Shown here: positions 60,107 through 64,000 of the stretch, one piece after another
Layout: each line of letters starts with the position of its first letter
Position numbering within the stretch: the first letter of the stretch is position 1
Notes under the pieces: generated by a model
Seen by the model: only the letters and a program-made list of their open reading frames with translations
What the model was told of the DNA's origin: nothing
The model's database searches: none
Made by a program: the position numbers and the translations under genes
Source of the DNA: Epiperipatus broadwayi
Lineage: Eukaryota > Onychophora > Udeonychophora > Euonychophora > Peripatidae
Assembly (NCBI GenBank): GCA_028023455.1
Contig: JAQFVV010006273.1
Location: forward strand, 1,178,001 to 1,242,000
Reading direction: 5' to 3'
DNA length: 64,000 bases

Positions 60107-60310
60107 CCCCAAACGTTGCTGGTGCTAGATATAACGGATTGAACGATGACCATTAGCCTCAAAAGTTGACAACGCCAGATATAACGGATGGAATGATTAC
60201 AACTAATCCCAAACATTGCTAACACCAGTATAATGAGCAATACTCTTCATCAACAGTCATAAACTAACCAAGCCCAATGATGGTGCACCAGATGTAACGA
60301 TGGTCAACTA
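60107..60310. repeat. 50-bp minisatellite, three units plus a diverged fourth
   Basis: Units start at 60107 (ccccaaacgttgctggtgct), 60157 (cctcaaaagttgacaacgcc) and 60207 (tcccaaacattgctaacacc), each followed by agatataacggat-type sequence. The fourth, near 60272, is offset by about 65 bp (cccaatgatggtgcaccagatgtaacgatgg). Confidence 0.8.
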
Positions 60311-60660
60311 ACTTGCAGACTGTACTACTATGCAGATGTAGCAATATGGTGTGGGGATAAGTTAATATGCTCTAATTTATTACCCCTAATGAAACAATCT
60401 GCAAAGACATACCAGGTTTAGAAGGGAAAAGAGTTGCATCCAACTATGTTCAGATTGTGGGTCATAATGCTAATGAGAACTTGATGAAATGCTTAACCAA
60501 TGATTGCATATCCTTTAATTGACTAACTCTATCCCTATTTAATAATATTAAATGCAATTTAGGTTAGTTCATCACTTTCTCCCTTTTTAATTCTATTATG
60601 CCCTAATATTCAAACCCAGAGAGAATATTGCTTTTAACTCCTTTAACAGGTATGAACAGA
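60311..60660 (+). repeat. Dispersed repeat related to the 31.84-32.00 kb segment
   Basis: ctattatgccctaatattcaaacccagagagaat...actcctttaacaggtatgaa (60590-60655) matches ccattatgccacagatttcaaactcagagagaat...actcttttcaggggtgaat (31934-31995) in the same orientation. Both are preceded by caatgattgcat. Class unknown. Confidence 0.5.
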
Positions 60661-61063
60661 TACACACAGCAACACCTGCACCTATATATAGGTTACAACT
60701 AGTATTTATTATATTTGTTTTATTTTCAAGCTTTTATATGATAAGAAAAATAGATGTGTGTGCATGCATAATTATTTATAAACTGTGGAATGTTAGGACA
60801 ACTCAATAAACCAGATACCGGAATAATACAAACTCTCAAACATTTATTAACAATAATAAAAATCAAGTATAATAACAATAGTAATTAATGATTATTATAA
60901 TCCAACCCTTATACCCCATGGTAGAAATCCACCTATGTCACTCATTCTCTACAAATCATAATTATATAGAAAAATAAACTTTAGTTATTTAATATAATTG
61001 AGATGCCGGCTAGCTAAATTATATATTTGCAGATGTTAATAACCTATTTAACAGGTTTCCCCA

Positions 61064-61107
<44 letters not shown>

Positions 61108-62985
61108 TATATATATATATATATATTTTTTATATATATATATATATATGATAGAAACAGATACTGGTTGATTAGTCAAACATACTGGAAAATATATGTA
61201 CAAGGTTAATCACAAAATAAAACATATAATATGTATTCTGTATAAGTGTTGTAATTTAACCTATGAAAATAAATTTAGAGAATCTTACCTCAATATTTAT
61301 GTGGATAACCTGATGTGAAGCAGGTGGGTTAGTCTAAATTTTATTTACAATGAAAATAGAAAAATATCAAAGTGAATAATCCCCCCTTTCTTCTTTGCTA
61401 ATTCTCAAAAAAAAAAAATGAGGCTTCAGCATCAGAGTGTGAAAATACAACAGATACATGAATAAAAAATAATAATAAATAAACAAAAATTTACAATATT
61501 GATTCTTTGATTAAAAATTGTAATTAGAACAAAGTTCATAAAAATCATCATAATAGAAGTAGTAGTAGTTGATAGGCAAGTTGTTCTTCAAAGCAGTTTC
61601 ACTTAGTAAATCATTTTCCTTAGCAAGGATAGATAGGTACAATGGTGTCTCCTGTAGTTGTGTTTAATGGTAAACACCTTGATCATCATTTGATTCACCA
61701 TAAAGTATTCCAATCCTTGTTTACTTTGGACTGCAGGTATCTTCTTGTGTGTTTACAATAAAGTATAAAAATATATATAGAGAGGTTTAATGCAGCTGGT
61801 AGGAAATACCATGACACACAATAGCATGTTTTGCTCTAGCCCATTTTCATATTAAAGTACAATTCAATAATTATTTATAATCATTTATTTGTATTGAATA
61901 GTATTGAAGCACTTTAAATATATATTAAGAAAATTATTTCATTTTTTTTTCTTTTCCAATTTTCAGCAGACTTAATTCTCGGTATTCTTTTTGAAAAGAT
62001 TTAAAATATTCAAATTTACTCTAACAACTTTTAAAACACGATTTAATTATTTAAGAATTTATCAATTATTCTTACTTCTTATTTCATTTTCTTTCCTCTG
62101 AATTTGGTAAACTTTTAGTTACAGCATTTGACTTTTAAAATGTTTATAATTTAACTAAAAGAAAAAGTAAAACTCCATTTTAGCATTCTAAATTTTAGTT
62201 TTTATTGCTGTCTTTTGTTACAGATGCTATAACAATAAGAAGCACAATTTGTAAACTGTTTTTTGTTTTTATACATTTCACGTGCAGATTTCCAGGAATG
62301 CTAAGATTTTTAACTGCCTATTGTTTAAATTTATTTATATTTTTATATGTATTGTTTAAATACATTTCATTTATTACAAATAAAAATAAAATAATAAAAT
62401 CAGTTTTATTTTCACACACATGTGCACACCCAATTAACTTCAGGCCATCCCAAATTCATTTAACTATAAATTAATATTCAATTTTAAATTTAAATATATA
62501 TATATTACAGTTTATTTAATCAAATAGTTTATATACAATATTACTTTCTAAAATATTGATCGTATTAAATTTATTATAACATAATAATTTATTGTGTATT
62601 ATATGTATATATGTAATAATAACAAACCAATAATCTTCCCATTATTAATATAAATTCCAAATAGATTGGGTTCAATAAATAGGCTTGATCTTTTTAAGAA
62701 TGTGTGCATTGTAAGCTATTCTTTACAATACTTTTAAATACATATTTTATTAATTTATTTTTATATTATATATATATTTAATTATTAAATATTATTTAAA
62801 TTAAAATAATTTATTCATTTAAATGCTTTAAAATTTAAATTCATTGTACTAAAAACATATTATTTAATTTATAGTTTATTAAATCATTACATTCTATCAG
62901 CTGCAATTTTCACAAACTGACATTTTAAGTGATTCGATATGGCTTCTCCTTTATTGAAGTCAGAAATTTTTGGCAACTATGCCCA
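60661..62985. other. A/T-rich DNA with a long (AT)n array
   Basis: The (AT)n array spans about 61066-61150, with small breaks. No gene or other element is recognised. Several AATAAA-like signals occur, as expected from composition. Confidence 0.45.
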
Positions 62986-63134
62986 GAGAAATGTGTTAAC
63001 ACATACCTTTTCCATTCCCCACCCAAAGTTTTTCTCATATTCTTCTCTATCCTGCTCCATCCCATTTCCACAATATCATCTTTATCCATTCTATGGCCAT
63101 TATATCTAGATTCCCCTTATATTTTTCCCAAATC

Positions 63135-63498
63135 TTTAAACATCACATGATCACTATTTCCCATGCTTGCTCATAACTGTTGTTAAAATAGGAAAAACTC
63201 TCTCCATTCAGTAGTGCCACTCAAAGCAAGACAGAGTAATCATTGGATGCTGAAGGCTTGTGCATAAAATCCCCAATATCCCCAAACTAGTTTCTCAGAT
63301 CCAAGGCTCCTCCCATTATCCCCAAACTAGCTTCTCAGATCCAAGGCTCCTCACTGACAAAAGCCATAAGCCAGAAACTAGTTTGAGGATATTGGATGAG
63401 TAGGCACTAGATAGAGATTTTATACACAAGTTCTTTGGGCATCTGTTGATTACTCTGTCTTGCTTTGAATGGCACTATTGTATGGAGAGAGTTTTGCT
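63135..63498. mobile_element. Foldback MITE inserted in LINE copy B
   Basis: Flanked by tatttttcccaaatc (63120-63134) and tatttttccaaatc (63499-63512), a duplication of LINE sequence. Inside, ggaaaaactctctccattcagtagtgcc...gacagagtaatca (63191-63240) is the inverse of tgattactctgtc...ggcactattgtatggagagagtttt (63447-63495), with further pairing inward. An internal 40-bp tandem repeat (atccccaaactagtttctcagatccaaggctcctc) starts at 63278 and 63318. Related to the arm at 49.74 kb. Confidence 0.8.
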
Positions 63499-63944
63499 TA
63501 TTTTTCCAAATCCAACATAAAAACCAAGAACCCACTTTCTGTATTATCACTTTTATATTTATTCTCCCACAACTTCATTATTTGTACTCTTTCTGCTTGT
63601 AAGCATTTACATTCAATTAGCAGGTGCCTAATATTTTCCATGCCTACCTTACATAACTTGCAGACTAAATCACCAACCTTTGAATATATTCTATTGATGA
63701 TAAAAGATCCTCTTTGAGCCTTAAATAGTAAACTACTTACCTTGATCTTATCATAAATTAATTCATACCCAATATTGTTTACTTCTATACATTTCCATTT
63801 AAACTCTTTATTCTCCATCTCCCTACTTTTTATTAATGCATCTATTCGTCTATTCCATTCTTTGCCACTATAACAATCAACAATCCTCCTAACCCAATCA
63901 TCCCATCTTTTGTACAAGTATATTGATCTAATGTCTTTATCCAA
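63498..63944 (-). CDS. LINE C-terminal region with intact zinc motif (partial)
   Basis: 148 residues, open upstream to the window end. It begins (from 63944) MDKDIRSIYLYKRWDDWVRR and has KFKWKC-type basic sequence, then SLLFKAQRGSF, VGDLVCKLCKVGMENIRHLL and IECKCLQAERVQIMKLWENK. The CxxC-x8-H-x4-C motif is complete, whereas copy A has lost its second Cys. In LINEs this region follows RT and thumb and is thought to bind RNA. The last residues run into the MITE duplication. The RT lies beyond the window, so whether the whole element is intact cannot be judged. Confidence 0.75.
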   Translation of the reverse strand: MDKDIRSIYLYKRWDDWVRRIVDCYSGKEWNRRIDALIKSREMENKEFKWKCIEVNNIGYELIYDKIKVSSLLFKAQRGSFIINRIYSKVGDLVCKLCKVGMENIRHLLIECKCLQAERVQIMKLWENKYKSDNTESGFLVFMLDLEK

Positions 63945-64000
63945 ATCTTCTGCATACCATACTACCTTTCTAACTCATCTTGTTGCCTGTCCTTTATTCA

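Larger units (their letters stand above)
62986..64000 (-). mobile_element. LINE 3' end, copy B, with MITE insertion; runs off the window
   Basis: The same LINE as at 33.1-33.5 kb. The 3' non-coding part (about 63020-63134) and the coding part (63513-64000) flank an inserted element. The coding frame is still open into the window edge, so the copy is longer than copy A. The 3' end lies on the left, so transcription would run leftward. Confidence 0.82.

Overview
This window is non-coding, strongly A/T-rich eukaryotic DNA. It most likely comes from an invertebrate animal: long spliced introns, canonical GT/AG sites, tRNA-derived SINEs, Gypsy and APE-type LINE retrotransposons, hAT and Merlin DNA transposons, a Penelope-type fragment, many foldback MITEs and long (AAT)n and (AT)n arrays. 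The sequence alone does not settle the phylum. There is no bacterial gene organisation, no operon and no CRISPR array.

One ordinary host gene can be supported, on the + strand. Three exon-like blocks (8101-8297, 20589-20669, 54145-54326) have good splice sites, compatible reading phases and a natural stop with an overlapping AATAAA. They imply introns of about 12.3 and 33.5 kb and suggest that most of the window is intronic. I do not recognise the protein.

Layout. 1-4016: minus-strand Gypsy relic (integrase, RNase H, RT, protease, gag), hit by a SINE. 5.4-5.8 kb: two SINEs with target-site duplications. 12.2-12.6 kb: Penelope-like GIY-YIG fragment. 15.4-19.4 kb: broken LINE between large ATT and AAT/AGT arrays. 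20.7-23.2 kb: foldback MITEs. 25.3-29.8 kb: plus-strand Gypsy relic, itself invaded by a terminal-inverted-repeat element and a SINE. 30.4-32.0 kb: hAT transposase relic with a SINE inside. 33.1-33.6 kb: LINE 3' end. 33.7-36.2 kb: Merlin-type transposase relic between long direct repeats. 37.2-43.8 kb: minus-strand chimeric Gypsy with a duplicated gag-protease-RT segment, then LTR-like and tandem-repeat DNA to about 46.1 kb. 49.7 kb: MITE arm. 51.9-53.3 kb: hAT-like non-autonomous element carrying a solo LTR. 54.1-54.3 kb: last host exon. 54.6-58.2 kb: G-poor, pyrimidine-rich DNA. 60.1 kb: 50-bp minisatellite. 63.0-64.0 kb: second copy of the LINE 3' end with a MITE inserted.

The elements do not work together as a system. 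All recognisable coding relics carry stops or frameshifts, and the main signal is the order of nested insertions. I found no convincing undescribed functional system. The best follow-up targets are the host gene, the inverted-repeat element in the second Gypsy, the solo LTR inside the hAT-like element and the Merlin copy between direct repeats.
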